A stretch of DNA of 64,000 nt from Actinomycetota bacterium (GCA_030448085.1 JAUJNU010000004.1:1-64000); one strand, 5' to 3'; counted from the stretch's first letter, positions 9,404 to 21,440 are shown. A program made the numbers and translations. The notes: generated from the sequence alone by a model not told the origin.

Positions 9404-10298
9404 TCACAGGAGGCCTGCCTCCTCGAGCGCCCCCCGGATCGACTCACGCTCGGAGGATGTGGCCGGCACCAACGGGAGCTGCGTCTCGCCGACCTCGAGG
9501 CCCAGAAAACGCAGGCGGTCTTCACGGGGATCGGGCTGGCGGTGAGAGTCATGATCGTCGACATCAGCGGGGTCAGCTCTATGAAGATCTTGCGAGAGGT
9601 GTCGGGGTCGCCCGCGCCCGGAAGATGTCCTTGATGCGAGTCCCCACCAGGTGCGAGCAAACTGAGACGATCCCCACGGCCCCCGCAGCTATGTGAGGCA
9701 TCAGCAGGACGTCGTCGCCCGAGTAGATCTCGAAGTCGGTGTGACCGGCGGCGTCCATCTCGGCCCGCAGCTTGGCCGTCTCCGTAGCGTCTCCCACTGC
9801 GTCCTTGACCGCGACGACCCGCTCGTGCCCGGCCAGCTCGACCATCGTGGACCTCTCCACGCGGCGGCCGGTGCGGCCGGGGATGTCGTAGATCATGAGG
9901 GGCACGTCCGAGGCATCGGCGATCGCGCTGAAGTGCGCTAGAAGGCCGTTCTGCGGTGGCTTCGAGTAATAGGGCGTGACGACGAGACATGCGTCGGCGC
10001 CGAGCTCGACCGCCTCACGGGTGAGGCCGATGGATTCCCTCGTATCGAACGTCCCCGTCCCGGCTATGACGGTTGCCCGGTCCCCTACCTCGGCGATCAC
10101 TGCCTCGAACAGGGCCAGCTTCTCCTCGTGCCCGAGCGTCGGCGACTCGCCGGTGGTGCCCGCGACGACGAGGCCGTCCGAGCCGTTCCCGACGAGATGA
10201 GCCGCGAGCGACCTCGCCCCCTTCAGATCGAGCTCACCCGAAGCATCGAATGGCGTGACCATCGCGGTTATGACCTGGCCGAACCTCGCGTTGCTCAT
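9404..10298 (-). CDS. dapA: 4-hydroxy-tetrahydrodipicolinate synthase (two frameshifts)
   Basis: Condenses pyruvate with aspartate semialdehyde, the first step of the diaminopimelate/lysine branch. The (beta/alpha)8 aldolase pattern is clear: GTTGESPTL, the tyrosine in IYDIPGRTGR, and the Schiff-base lysine in VVAVKDAVGD. The frame breaks near 9612 (CGGG where CGGGG is needed) and near 9516 (GCCTG where GCCCTG is needed). Across both breaks the protein continues normally, through SRKIFIELTPLM and ASPIPVKTA to LRFLGLEVGETQLPL, and ends at TGA 9404. The gene is essential and both breaks fall in G/C runs, so I read them as sequence errors. ATG 10298 has AGGAGG 8 nt upstream. The stop overlaps a possible GTG start of rnj. 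Confidence 0.88.
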
Positions 10299-10334
10299 GT
10301 CCACGTCCTCCTGTGTTGGCTGCAGGCCCTCACG

Positions 10335-10832
10335 CTACCCCCCCACCTCGGTTTGCATCCGCACACCCCGGGCGCGCTCTATGTCCTGACCGTCCGACAC
10401 CAGCACCGAGTTGCCGGCCGGGCCCCTCACCTGGGGCACCTTGAACCTGAAAGTGATCGTCGTGTCCTCGCCCTCGGGGAGAGGGCCGAAGCGATATACG
10501 ACACCGGCGGCGTCCACCCCGGCCGGCTCGGGCGTAACCGAGACGAGGGCTTTGTCCTTGCCCTCGGGGCCGCCCCTCGCGATCCGTGTCGGGAGTGGTT
10601 CGCCGGGGGCCGCAGGGCTCGACTGCAGGAAAGTCACGAGGAGGCTCGGGATGTCCCCCGGGCCTGGGTTCTCTATACGCAGCACCGCGTCCTGGACCGA
10701 GCCGGGCTCGGACGCGGCGGGGAAGGCGATCGAGGGGCGGGGGTATCCCTTGCCCGTCTCGGTGAGATTCTCGCCGCCCCCGGCGCATGAGACGAGGACG
10801 ACACACAGGAGCAACGGCAACACCCGGCTCAC
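10335..10832 (-). CDS. Small predicted lipoprotein
   Basis: Predicted protein of 165 residues: a short hydrophobic signal (VLPLLLCVVLVSC) with a lipobox-like LVSC, then a Gly/Glu-rich start and an Ig/DUF11-like beta domain (AVLRIENPGPGDIPSLLVTF, TITFRFKVP). The GTG start overlaps the dapB stop in GTGA, so it belongs to the dapB-dapA operon. Position and signal suggest an extracytoplasmic lipoprotein; I do not recognise the family and assign no function. A frame extending upstream through dapB is only a shadow of that gene. Confidence 0.7.
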   Translation of the reverse strand: MSRVLPLLLCVVLVSCAGGGENLTETGKGYPRPSIAFPAASEPGSVQDAVLRIENPGPGDIPSLLVTFLQSSPAAPGEPLPTRIARGGPEGKDKALVSVTPEPAGVDAAGVVYRFGPLPEGEDTTITFRFKVPQVRGPAGNSVLVSDGQDIERARGVRMQTEVGG

Positions 10833-11500
10833 AGGCCCAGGAGCCTCTCGAGCCCTACCGTCACTCCGGGGAGATCCGGAACCCGCTTCACGGCCAGCAC
10901 GACCCCCGGCATGAACGAGGAGCGATCGAGTGAGTCGTGCCTGATCGTGAGGGTCTCGCCCTGCCCCCCGAAGATCACCTCCTGGTGAGCCACCGAGCCG
11001 GCCAAGCGCACCGAATGGATCGGCACCTCGGCCTCGTCGCCCCGCGCCTCCCGCATCATCCTCGCGGTGCGAAGGGCGGTGCCCGAGGGAGCGTCGAGCT
11101 TGTTCTCGTGATGGCGCTCGATGATCTCGGCCGAGTCGTATAGACCGGCGGCGAGAGCGCTGAAGCGCATCATGAGCACCGCGCCGAGAGCGAAGTTCGG
11201 AGCTACGAAAACGTTGGCCCGGCTTTCTGCGACCGAACCGATCTCCTGCAGGTCCTCGTCCGTCAGGCCGGTCGCGCCCACGACGCAATGGATCCCGTTG
11301 CGGACGCAAAAGAGGACGTTCTCCTTGACGCTCTGGGGGGTGGTGAACTCCACGGCGACCTCGGCCCCCGAGTCGGCGACCTCGTCGAGGAGATCGTCGC
11401 GGGTCAGCTCGGCAACGACCTCGAGCGCGGGATCGGCTCGGACGGCCGCGACCGTCGCGGACCCCATGCGGCCCCGGGCACCGAGAACTGCGACCTTCAT
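10829..11500 (-). CDS. dapB: 4-hydroxy-tetrahydrodipicolinate reductase
   Basis: NAD(P)H-dependent reductase, second step of the diaminopimelate branch. The Rossmann motif VAVLGARGRMG opens the protein. The catalytic segment ERHHENKLDAPSGTA holds the His-His/Lys residues that bind and protonate the substrate. VEFTTPQSV and VVGATGLTDEDL are also typical. At 223 residues it is slightly shorter than the usual 240-250 but includes the C-terminal FMPGVVLAVKRV region. It lies directly after the M16 peptidase gene and overlaps the lipoprotein gene, with dapA next. Confidence 0.93.
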   Translation of the reverse strand: MKVAVLGARGRMGSATVAAVRADPALEVVAELTRDDLLDEVADSGAEVAVEFTTPQSVKENVLFCVRNGIHCVVGATGLTDEDLQEIGSVAESRANVFVAPNFALGAVLMMRFSALAAGLYDSAEIIERHHENKLDAPSGTALRTARMMREARGDEAEVPIHSVRLAGSVAHQEVIFGGQGETLTIRHDSLDRSSFMPGVVLAVKRVPDLPGVTVGLERLLGL

Positions 11501-11504
11501 CGAG

Positions 11505-12758
11505 CTACGCGGCGTAGCGGTCGAAGGCGCCCTCTTCGAAAGGCCCTACGACTGTGACGCGCGGGCTCCCCGAGCCGAAGACCATCTCGGCGACGCGCCT
11601 GATGTCGGTCATCTCGAGCCCGTCGATCTTGCCGATGAGCTCGTCGACGGAGAGGATCTCGCCGTTCGTCACCTGCTGCTTGCCGAGGCGGTTCATCCTG
11701 CTGCCGGGGTCTTCCGAAGAAAGGACCAGTGAGCCCTTGAGGTGTCCCTTGGCCCGCTCCAGCTCCGCGTCGGTGATGCCGTCGGCGAGTATGGAGCCGA
11801 ACTCGCCCTGCACGATGTCCAGGACCGTCTCGGCGTTCTGAGGCGTCGTCCCCACGTAGACGGCGAACGAGCCCGTGTCGGCGAAGAGGGAGCGGTAAGA
11901 GTAGACGGCGTAGGCGAGCCCGCGCTTCTCCCTTACCTCCTGGAACAGACGGGACGACATGCCCCCGCCGAGCACCGTGTCGAGGAGCGCCAGCGCGTGC
12001 CTGTCTTCGTGGGCCCGGTGGATGCCCGGTCCCCCGAGGACGATGTGCGCCTGCTCCGTCGGCCGCTTGTGAACGCTCGCTCCACCTTTGGGAGCGGGAG
12101 CGTTGCCGGCCCGCAGGGTCTTGTGACCCGAGCGCTCCGAGAAAAGTTCGCCGACCTTGTCCACGAGCTGCGCGTGGTCGACGTTGCCGGCCGCCGCGAC
12201 CACGAGGTTCGGGGCCGCGTAGCGATCGTGCCAGTAGCCGGCGACCTCGTCGCGCGTGACGGCCGCGATCGTCTCGTTGTACCCGAGGACCGGCCTGCCG
12301 AGAGCGTGACCTTCGTACATCGCCCTGTAGAACAGGTCGTGCACCAGCTCGTCGGGGGCGTCCTCGTGCATGGCGATCTCTTCGAGGATCACCTTGCGCT
12401 CGGACTCGAGCTCCTCGGGATCGATGGTCGAGTTGGTGATCATGTCCGACAGCACGTCGAGCGCCATCGGGAGGTCCTCATCGAGGACACGCGAGTAATA
12501 GCAAGTGAATTCCTTGCCGGTGAAGGCGTTGACGTCTCCACCCACCGCATCGAAAGCGTTCGCTATGTCCTTGGCGGAGCGCCTCGGAGTGCCCTTGAAG
12601 AGAAGGTGCTCGAGGAAATGAGAGGTGCCGGCGAGAGCATCGGGCTCGTCACGCGAGCCGACGTCGAACCAGAAGCCGGCGGAGACCGAGCGGACCTCCT
12701 GCATCCGCTCGGTCACCACGGTCACCCCCGAGTCGAGGGTGGTGCGCTCGAACTTCAA
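11505..12758 (-). CDS. M16-family zinc peptidase (PepR/mitochondrial processing peptidase-like)
   Basis: Zinc metallopeptidase of 417 residues with the inverted motif HFLEH (in SHFLEHLLFKGT), the downstream glutamate region, an N-terminal M16 domain and a C-terminal M16_C domain (RLFQEVREKRGLAYAVYSY). The homologous gene follows pnp in most actinobacteria, although its substrate is poorly defined. I use the TTG at 12758 because it sits directly after the pnp stop and gives the family's N-terminus (KFERTTLDSGVTVV). No clear ribosome-binding site precedes it, so coupling to pnp translation is likely. The longer reading frame upstream only mirrors the Arg/Gly-rich tail of PNPase. Confidence 0.88.
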   Translation of the reverse strand: MKFERTTLDSGVTVVTERMQEVRSVSAGFWFDVGSRDEPDALAGTSHFLEHLLFKGTPRRSAKDIANAFDAVGGDVNAFTGKEFTCYYSRVLDEDLPMALDVLSDMITNSTIDPEELESERKVILEEIAMHEDAPDELVHDLFYRAMYEGHALGRPVLGYNETIAAVTRDEVAGYWHDRYAAPNLVVAAAGNVDHAQLVDKVGELFSERSGHKTLRAGNAPAPKGGASVHKRPTEQAHIVLGGPGIHRAHEDRHALALLDTVLGGGMSSRLFQEVREKRGLAYAVYSYRSLFADTGSFAVYVGTTPQNAETVLDIVQGEFGSILADGITDAELERAKGHLKGSLVLSSEDPGSRMNRLGKQQVTNGEILSVDELIGKIDGLEMTDIRRVAEMVFGSGSPRVTVVGPFEEGAFDRYAA

Positions 12759-12759
12759 G

Positions 12760-15147
12760 TTAGAAGCCGCCGTCGTCCGGGCGAGGGGCGCGCTCCCTGC
12801 GGGGTGCGCCCTCTCTGTTGCCGCCGCCACGGGGGCCGCGGTCACCACCGCGTCCACGATCCCGGTCTCCGCCACGCCCACCGCGGTCTCCACCGTCACG
12901 GCGAGGCCTGTCGCCTCCGCCGCCGGAGCTCTTAGCCGCCTCGCGTGCCTCTTCGATCGTCTTGCCTTGTGCGACCTGACGATCGAGCCACGCGACGGGC
13001 GTTAGCGAGATGCGCCCCTGACGGTCGAGATCGGTGATCTCGACCTCGATCTGATCGCCGACGTTAACCACGTCCTCGACCCGCTCGATACGGGACTCAC
13101 CGAGCTTGGAGATGTGCACGAGCCCATCACGTCCGGGAGAGATGTTGACGAACGCTCCGAACGCCATCGGCTTCACGACGGTGCCGAGGATCCGCTCGCC
13201 CACCTCGGGGATACGCGGGTTGGCGATCTCGTTCACGAGCTTGGCCGCCGCCTCGCCGGACTCCTGGTCGGCAGACCCGATCCGGATGGTGCCGTCGTCG
13301 TCGATGTCGATCTCGACGCCCGTCGTGGCGGTGATCATGTTGATGTTCTTGCCCTTCGGCCCGATGACCTCGCCGATCTTGTCGACCGGCACCTTGAGAG
13401 CGATGACCCGGGGCGCGAGCTCGGCAAGCTGCTCACGAGGAGTTGCGAGCTCCTTGTTCATCTCTCCGATGATGTGGAGACGAGCCTTCTTCGCAGCCAT
13501 GAGGGCCTCACGAAGAACCTCTGCCGGGACGCCTGAGATCTTGGTGTCGAGCTGCAGGGCCGTGACCATCTCCTCGGTGCCTGCGACCTTGAAGTCCATG
13601 TCGCCGAAGGCGTCCTCGTCACCGAGGATGTCCGTGAGAGGAAGGAACTTGCCCTCTTCGGCGATGAGGCCCATGGCGACGCCGCCGACGTGCTTGCCGC
13701 CGCGGAGCGGGACACCGGCGTCCATGAGAGCGAGCGAGGAGCCGCAGACACTGGCCATCGAGGTGGAGCCGTTCGACGCCATGATCTCGGAAACGACCCT
13801 CAGCGCGTAGGGGAAGTCCTCGGCTGCGGGGACGACCGGAAGGATGGCCTTCTCGGCGAGAGCACCGTGACCGATGTCACGACGCTTCGGCCCCCGCATG
13901 AACCCCGCCTCTCCGACGGAGTAGGGCGGGAAGTTGTAGTGGTGCATGTAACGCTTGCGGTCCGTCTGCGAGAGGTCGTCGATCATCTGCTCCATGCGCT
14001 GCATGCCGAGCGTGGCGATCGAAAGAGCCTGGGTCTCGCCTCGGGTGAAGATCGCGGAGCCGTGGACGCGGGGGACTGCGCCGGTCTCGACCCAGATGGA
14101 GCGGACCTGGTCGACGGGCCTGCCGTCGAGACGAACGTTCTCATCGACGATGCGCTTGCGGACGAGCTTCTTCGTCAGCGCCCTGAGGGCGTTCTTCACG
14201 AGCGCGGCGTCCTCGGGTGAGTCAGGAGCCAGGCGGGCGACCATCTCCTGTGCGATCTCGCCCTCGCGCCCGCGCCTCTCGCTCTTCGTGGTGATGCGGA
14301 TGGCCTCGGCCACGACGCCCTCGGCCTCGGCACGGACACGTTCGAAGATCTCGGGGGTGTAGTCCTCGATGAGCGGGAACTCTGTCCCCGGGCCGATCTC
14401 GCTCTTGGGCTTGCCGGCGAGCGATGCCAGCTCGCTCTGCAGCGAGATCGCCTCCGCGATCAAGGGCTTGGACGCCTCGATGCCGTCGGCGAGGAGCTCC
14501 TCGTCCGGTTTCTGAGCGCCGTCTTCGACGAGGTCGAACAGGTGCTCGGAGCCACCGGCCTCGATCATCATGATGTCGACCTCACCGGCCTCGTTCTTGC
14601 GGCCGGCTACGACCAACTCGATCGTTGCTCCCTGAAGGTCGTCGTGGGTCGGGTTCGGCACCCACGATCCGGCGATGTGGGCCATCCGGACGCACCCGAC
14701 CGGGCCCTCGAAGGGCAGGTTCGAAAGCGACAGGGCCGCGGAAGCTGCGTTCACGGCGAGGATGTCCATCGGGTTGTCCTCGTCCACCGACAGGACGGTC
14801 ACCACGACGTGGACCTCGTTGCGGAAACCATCCGGGAACGAAGGGCGCATCGGGCGGTCTATGAGGCGAGCGAGAAGCGTCGCCTTCTCCGAGGACTTGC
14901 CTTCACGACGGAAGAAGCCTCCGGGGATCTTGCCTGCGGCGTACATCCTCTCCTCGACGTCCACCGTCAAGGGGAAGAAGTCGGCGGCGCCCCTGGGCGC
15001 GGCCGAGGTTGCGGTGGCGAGCACCGTCGTGTCTCCTAGGGAGGCCATCACGGCCCCGTTGGCGAGAGCCGCAACGCGCCCCGCCTCCATCTTCATGACA
15101 CCGTCGCCGATCTTGCGGTCGACGATCTTGGGTTCTGGCTTGTTCAT
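12760..15147 (-). CDS. pnp: Polyribonucleotide nucleotidyltransferase (PNPase)
   Basis: Phosphorolytic 3'-5' exoribonuclease of 795 residues. Order: first RNase PH domain, helical domain, second RNase PH domain with the catalytic aspartates in DILGDEDAFGDMDFKVAGT, a KH domain (VDKIGEVIGPKGKNINMI), an S1 domain (GERILGTVVKPMAFGAFVN), then an Arg/Gly/Asp-rich tail of about 55 residues. RG-rich tails of this kind occur in actinobacterial PNPases and usually add RNA affinity. AGGAGGAG stands a few bases before the ATG. The gene follows rpsO, the conserved rpsO-pnp arrangement; the 208-nt spacer shows no gene. Confidence 0.96.
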   Translation of the reverse strand: MNKPEPKIVDRKIGDGVMKMEAGRVAALANGAVMASLGDTTVLATATSAAPRGAADFFPLTVDVEERMYAAGKIPGGFFRREGKSSEKATLLARLIDRPMRPSFPDGFRNEVHVVVTVLSVDEDNPMDILAVNAASAALSLSNLPFEGPVGCVRMAHIAGSWVPNPTHDDLQGATIELVVAGRKNEAGEVDIMMIEAGGSEHLFDLVEDGAQKPDEELLADGIEASKPLIAEAISLQSELASLAGKPKSEIGPGTEFPLIEDYTPEIFERVRAEAEGVVAEAIRITTKSERRGREGEIAQEMVARLAPDSPEDAALVKNALRALTKKLVRKRIVDENVRLDGRPVDQVRSIWVETGAVPRVHGSAIFTRGETQALSIATLGMQRMEQMIDDLSQTDRKRYMHHYNFPPYSVGEAGFMRGPKRRDIGHGALAEKAILPVVPAAEDFPYALRVVSEIMASNGSTSMASVCGSSLALMDAGVPLRGGKHVGGVAMGLIAEEGKFLPLTDILGDEDAFGDMDFKVAGTEEMVTALQLDTKISGVPAEVLREALMAAKKARLHIIGEMNKELATPREQLAELAPRVIALKVPVDKIGEVIGPKGKNINMITATTGVEIDIDDDGTIRIGSADQESGEAAAKLVNEIANPRIPEVGERILGTVVKPMAFGAFVNISPGRDGLVHISKLGESRIERVEDVVNVGDQIEVEITDLDRQGRISLTPVAWLDRQVAQGKTIEEAREAAKSSGGGGDRPRRDGGDRGGRGGDRDRGRGGDRGPRGGGNREGAPRRERAPRPDDGGF

Positions 15148-15355
15148 TCGTTCTCCTCCTACGGTTGCGAGATGAGCGGCATCGGGCCGCGCCTCGTCGA
15201 TCGGATGTTTCGGTGGAGGAGAACCAGGTCGGGCCGATTGTCAGTGGTAAGGCCGCCCGCTCAGTGACGGACTTGCAACTGATAACCGGCGATACCGAGC
15301 CGGGCTCTCCCCTGTTGCTACTGGGTGTCGGCGGCGGCTCCTTTCTTGCCGAGTG

Positions 15356-15625
15356 CTATCGGCGTAGTCCGAGCTTCGCGATGAGGCTGCGGTATCGCTC
15401 GATGTCCTCGCGCTTCAGGTAGTCGAGCAACCTGCGGCGGCGGCCCACCAGAAGTAGGAGACCGCGGCGGGAGTGGTGATCCTTGGGGTGGGTCCGTGCG
15501 TGCTCCGTGAGCTCGGCGATCCTCCGGGTCAACAGGGCGACCTGAACCTCGGGCGAGCCTGTGTCGCCCTCGCCCCGAGCGTTCTCGGAGATGATCTGCA
15601 CCTTCTCGTCTTTCAGTAAAGCCAT
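15356..15625 (-). CDS. rpsO: 30S ribosomal protein uS15
   Basis: Primary 16S rRNA-binding protein of the small subunit platform. The 89 residues equal the family length; [17 protein letters not shown], HFKxH-like [15 protein letters not shown] and the C-terminal [22 protein letters not shown] are canonical. The start ATG at 15625 was chosen by alignment to family length; the reading frame continues upstream only as noise from ribF. It lies between ribF and pnp. Confidence 0.96.
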   Translation of the reverse strand: MALLKDEKVQIISENARGEGDTGSPEVQVALLTRRIAELTEHARTHPKDHHSRRGLLLLVGRRRRLLDYLKREDIERYRSLIAKLGLRR

Positions 15626-15768
15626 ACGCGCGTGCCGTGATCCCCTTCTAGATGTCAGTCCCGCGGGTCGCAACGTTCGGCGACCCTCTGAGTTCGGCGA
15701 CGCTGGCGGGTGCATGCGTTGCCAGGCCCGAAGGGCCAGTCCCAAGAGATGGAGACTAGCACAGGCGC

Positions 15769-16700
15769 CTACAGAACCACGAGGGTTCGGGTCCGCTCCA
15801 CATCCCGCCCCATCTGCTCGACGAGAGCCTCCGCAGAGTCGAACTTCATCTCGTCTCGAAGACCGGCCCAGAACTCCACCCCTCAGCACTTGCCCGTAGA
15901 GGTCCGCGTCGAAGTCGAGGAGGTAAGCCTCGATCCTCGGCTCGCTGGTCCCTCCGAACGTGGGATTGACACCGACGTTGATCGCTGCCACCCGGGTCGG
16001 CCGGCCACATGGCAAACGCCCGCGTAGACACCCACCGGGGGCCGGGCCAGGCTCTTGTCGAAGGCGACGTTGGCAGTGGGATAGCCAAGGGACCTCCCCC
16101 GCCTGTCGCCGACGACGACCTCACCTTCGAGGTCGAAAGGCCGCCCGAGGAGGTCGCGGGCCGCCTCCATGTCCCCGTCCCGGACCAGGGCGCGGATGCG
16201 GCTGCTCGAGATCGGCTCGTCCCCCGCCGACTCGAGCCCCACCCCGTGGACCACGAACCCCAGCTCCGATCCCATCTCGGTGAGGAGGGACACGTCGCCG
16301 CGCGCCCTGTGCCCGAAGCGCCAGTCGTGGCCGACGTAGATCGAGCGGGCGCCGAGGCCCTTCACGAGCACCTCGTTCACGAATTCCTCCGGCGACTTCT
16401 GCGAGAGCGCGTGGTCGAACGGGATGACCGCCAGCACGTCCACTCCGGTTGCCTGCAGCAGCTCAACTTGCTTGCGTTGGGGGGACGTAAGAAGAAGGGG
16501 GCCTTGTCCGGCCTCAGCGTGACCACCGGGTGCCGGTCCCAGGTGACAACGACGGAGGCCCACCCCTTCATCTGCGCCTCCCCATGGATCATCGAGATGA
16601 GAGCCCGGTGCCCGAGGTGCGCCGCCGTCGAAGGTCCCGATCGTTATGACCGAGCCGGCTCCAGGGGTGTCAGGGCCTCGAGCCCAACCAGTTTCTTCAA
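15769..16700 (-). CDS. ribF: Bifunctional riboflavin kinase/FAD synthetase (multiple frameshifts)
   Basis: Makes FMN and then FAD from riboflavin. The FAD synthetase half is seen as [52 protein letters not shown] and [14 protein letters not shown]. The kinase half shows [17 protein letters not shown] and [10 protein letters not shown]. No single frame covers it. Breaks lie near 16655, 16640, 16504 (five C where six are needed), 16005 and 15882 (one extra G); the last part ends at TAG 15769. The TTG start at 16700 overlaps the truB stop and gives a normal N-terminus. Five indels in 0.93 kb of an essential gene point to sequence error rather than decay, but this is inference. Confidence 0.8.
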
Positions 16701-17551
16701 GTCGCGACCACCCTCTCCGGAACGAGCTTGTCGCTCTGCCTCCGGTAGACGCCGAGGAGCTTGCCGTCCCTCACGAGAGCCGCCAGGGCGTCCTGCTCGA
16801 GGTCCGTATCGAGCTCGAGCGAGCGCCCGTACGAGACCAGCCTCGCCGCTTCCTCATCCAGCTCGAGCCGGGGCATATCCCGGACGACGTCGGCCAGGGG
16901 ACGAAGCGATGCATCGCTGGCCTGGTCCAGGGGGGTCGCGTCTTCGAGCCCCCAGCCCGCGGCCTCGGTCCGGCGCAAAGTGACCAGATGAGCGCCGCAA
17001 CCGAGCCGCTCACCCAGGTCGTGGGCCAGGGTCCGGATGTAGGTGCCTCCGGAGCACTTCACTTCCAGGACTGCGGTTGCGGTCTCGGGTAAGTAGGAGC
17101 CGAGGGTGAGCTCGTACACCGTTACCGCCCGCGGCTCCCGGACCACGTCTTCACCACGGCGGGCCTTCTCGTAGAGACGTTCTCCCCCGACCCTGACCGC
17201 GGACACCATCGGCGGGATCTGCTCGATCGCACCGGTGAAGGCCGGCAGCGCGGCCTCGATGTCGGCTTGCGTCGCGGTGACGGGACGGGACTCGACCGGC
17301 TCGCCCGAGGCGTCCTGGGTCGTGGTCGACAAGCCGAGGCGTACCTCCGCCTCGTATCTCTTCGGTGAGGCCTGGGCGAACGAGAGGAAGCGGGTCGCCT
17401 TCCCCACCCCTAGCAGGAGGACGCCGGTGGCGTCGGGGTCGAGCGTGCCCCCATGACCTACCCGGCGCGTCTTCAGGCGCTTGCGGATCGCGTCCACCAC
17501 GTCGTGCGAGGTCATCCCCGCCGGCTTGTCGATGACGAGGACCCCGTCCAT
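16697..17551 (-). CDS. truB: tRNA pseudouridine(55) synthase
   Basis: Converts uridine 55 of the tRNA T-loop to pseudouridine. The 284-residue protein has the N-terminal DGVLVIDKPAGMTSHDVV and the catalytic aspartate in GGTLDPDATG (D38). Further family motifs are YEAEVRLG, QIPPMVSAVRVGG and GTYIRTLAHDLGERL. The C-terminal part is a short PUA-like region. It directly follows nrnA and overlaps the ribF start. Confidence 0.95.
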   Translation of the reverse strand: MDGVLVIDKPAGMTSHDVVDAIRKRLKTRRVGHGGTLDPDATGVLLLGVGKATRFLSFAQASPKRYEAEVRLGLSTTTQDASGEPVESRPVTATQADIEAALPAFTGAIEQIPPMVSAVRVGGERLYEKARRGEDVVREPRAVTVYELTLGSYLPETATAVLEVKCSGGTYIRTLAHDLGERLGCGAHLVTLRRTEAAGWGLEDATPLDQASDASLRPLADVVRDMPRLELDEEAARLVSYGRSLELDTDLEQDALAALVRDGKLLGVYRRQSDKLVPERVVAT

Positions 17552-18519
17552 CAGGAGCCGAGCTCCTTCACGATGTCGGCGACCGCAGCTTCCACGTCGG
17601 GGACCGTGAACCCGGCCGCGAGCTCGTGGCCGCCGCCGCCCCTAGCGCGGGCGATCTCCCCCACGCTGACGGGGCCTTTGGAGCGAAAGCTCGCCCGGAA
17701 GGTCCCGTCGAGCTGCTCCTTGAAGATGCCCGCGATGTCGGCGTCCTTCGTCGACCTCAGCAGATCGATCAGCTTGTCCGTGTCCTGCATCTCGACGCCC
17801 GTCGCCTCGAGGTCCTTGCGCAGCACCACGGAATAGATGAAACGCTCCTGGGGGAACATCTGCGCCCGGCCGAGCACGATGCCGACAAGCTGCAGGAAGC
17901 CGTACGGCGACGCCTCGAGGACGTGCTGGGCCACCTTCGTGTGATCGACCCCTATCTCGATCAGGTCGGCGGCGAGGCGCATCGTCGTCGGTGACGAGTT
18001 CCCGTACTGGAAGCTGCCGGTGTCGGTGAATATCCCCGTGTAGAGGCAGGTGGCGATGTCGGTGTCCAGGTTGACACCGAGGTCCCCCAGGACCCCGGCC
18101 ACGAGTTCGGCCGTAGACGAGGCGGACGGCACGACGACGTTGATGGTCCCGAACTCGTCGTTGCCGGGATGGTGATCGAGGTTCACCAAGGTCGTCGTAG
18201 CCCGGGCCTTGTCCTCGAGGTCGCCCAGGCGATGGCCGGCCCCGCAGTCGACCGCGAGGAACAGGCTCGGCTCGGGGATGTCCTGCGGCAACGTCACGTC
18301 GTCGCTGCCGGGAAGGAACGTGTAGCCGTTAGGGACGCCCTTCGCGGCCCCCGGCCAGCTGTGCCATGTCTTCTTGCCCAGCTGCCTCAGCCCCAGGGAC
18401 GCGCCGAAGAGAGCACCCAGAGCGTCCCCGTCCGGGTTCACGTGGCACGCGAGGGCGATCTCGTCGGCGTCCTTCAGCGCTTCGATCATCTGATCCCAAT
18501 GGGGGGCGTCGAACCTCAT
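17551..18519 (-). CDS. nrnA: DHH-family phosphoesterase (NrnA-type oligoribonuclease/pAp phosphatase)
   Basis: Degrades nano-RNA, and in many relatives also 3'-phosphoadenosine 5'-phosphate. The 322 residues show the manganese motifs of the DHH superfamily: ACHVNPDGDALGA, LFLAVDCG, LVNLDHHPGND and, in the C-terminal DHHA1 domain, RARGGGGHELAAGF. rbfA-nrnA-truB is the usual actinobacterial order, linking RNA turnover with ribosome maturation. The ATG overlaps the rbfA stop (ATGA) and its own last base touches truB. Confidence 0.92.
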   Translation of the reverse strand: MRFDAPHWDQMIEALKDADEIALACHVNPDGDALGALFGASLGLRQLGKKTWHSWPGAAKGVPNGYTFLPGSDDVTLPQDIPEPSLFLAVDCGAGHRLGDLEDKARATTTLVNLDHHPGNDEFGTINVVVPSASSTAELVAGVLGDLGVNLDTDIATCLYTGIFTDTGSFQYGNSSPTTMRLAADLIEIGVDHTKVAQHVLEASPYGFLQLVGIVLGRAQMFPQERFIYSVVLRKDLEATGVEMQDTDKLIDLLRSTKDADIAGIFKEQLDGTFRASFRSKGPVSVGEIARARGGGGHELAAGFTVPDVEAAVADIVKELGS

Positions 18520-18860
18520 TCGTGCTCCTCGGAGATCTGCCGGAACAGGCTCTCGATCCGCGCCGCTTCCTCGGCCCCCCTGTCGAGCTCGAAGGTGAGC
18601 TGCGGGAGGTACTTCATCCGTACCTGACGACCGATCTCGGTCCTAAGGAAGGGGGTCGCGCTGGCGAGGCCCTTCATCGTCTCCTCCTTCTCCTCGTCGG
18701 TGCCGAGGACACTCACGATCGCCCGCATGTTCCGGAGGTCGGGCGTCACCCTCACGGCGACGATCGTCACGAACCCGACGCGAGGGTCCTTGAGGTCGTG
18801 CACGAGGTCACCCAGCACCTCCCGGGCCAGCTTCGCCACCTTCTGGGTTCGCTGGCTCAT
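18516..18860 (-). CDS. rbfA: 30S ribosome-binding factor RbfA
   Basis: Late 30S assembly factor. The 114-residue protein has the single KH-like domain: DLVHDLKDPRVGFVTIVAVRVTPDLRNMRAIVSV and a C-terminal TEIGRQVRMKYLPQLTFELD. I start it at the ATG overlapping the ylxP stop; the longer frame mirrors ylxP. It overlaps both neighbours by 4 nt. Confidence 0.93.
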   Translation of the reverse strand: MSQRTQKVAKLAREVLGDLVHDLKDPRVGFVTIVAVRVTPDLRNMRAIVSVLGTDEEKEETMKGLASATPFLRTEIGRQVRMKYLPQLTFELDRGAEEAARIESLFRQISEEHE

Positions 18861-19159
18861 AGGTCCTCTAGAGCGACTATCTGCGACTCGCGCCCGACCA
18901 CCTCGGCGTCGACCGCGCTCAGGCGGACGATCGTTCTCTCCAGCTCGTCGAGGATGTCGCGGCAGTGGCCTGGACTTTCCGAGACACAGGAAACGCCGAT
19001 CGCGCATCTCTGCCACAGGTCCTGATGGTCCACCTCCGCGATGGCCACCGGGAACTTCTTGCGGATCGTCTGCATCACCGACCTCAGGACCTGTCGCTTC
19101 GCCTTCAGCGACGCGCTCTCGGGGATGAATAGCTCGTATCGAGCGACGCCGATGAACAT
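18857..19159 (-). CDS. ylxP: DUF503 family protein YlxP
   Basis: Small protein of 100 residues of the DUF503/YlxP family, always found beside infB and rbfA and thought to bind RNA or ribosomes, though its role is not settled. Family features seen: SLKAKRQVLRSVMQTIRKKFPVAIAEVDHQDLWQRC and a conserved C-terminal helix region. It sits 6 nt after infB and overlaps rbfA. Confidence 0.9.
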   Translation of the reverse strand: MFIGVARYELFIPESASLKAKRQVLRSVMQTIRKKFPVAIAEVDHQDLWQRCAIGVSCVSESPGHCRDILDELERTIVRLSAVDAEVVGRESQIVALEDL

Positions 19160-19165
19160 CCGGCG

Positions 19166-21440
<2,275 letters not shown>

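Noticed and set aside
9379..9990. N-terminal extension of RNase J
   Set aside because: It lies in the body of dapA; similarity to RNase J starts only at IFLGGVGEVG.
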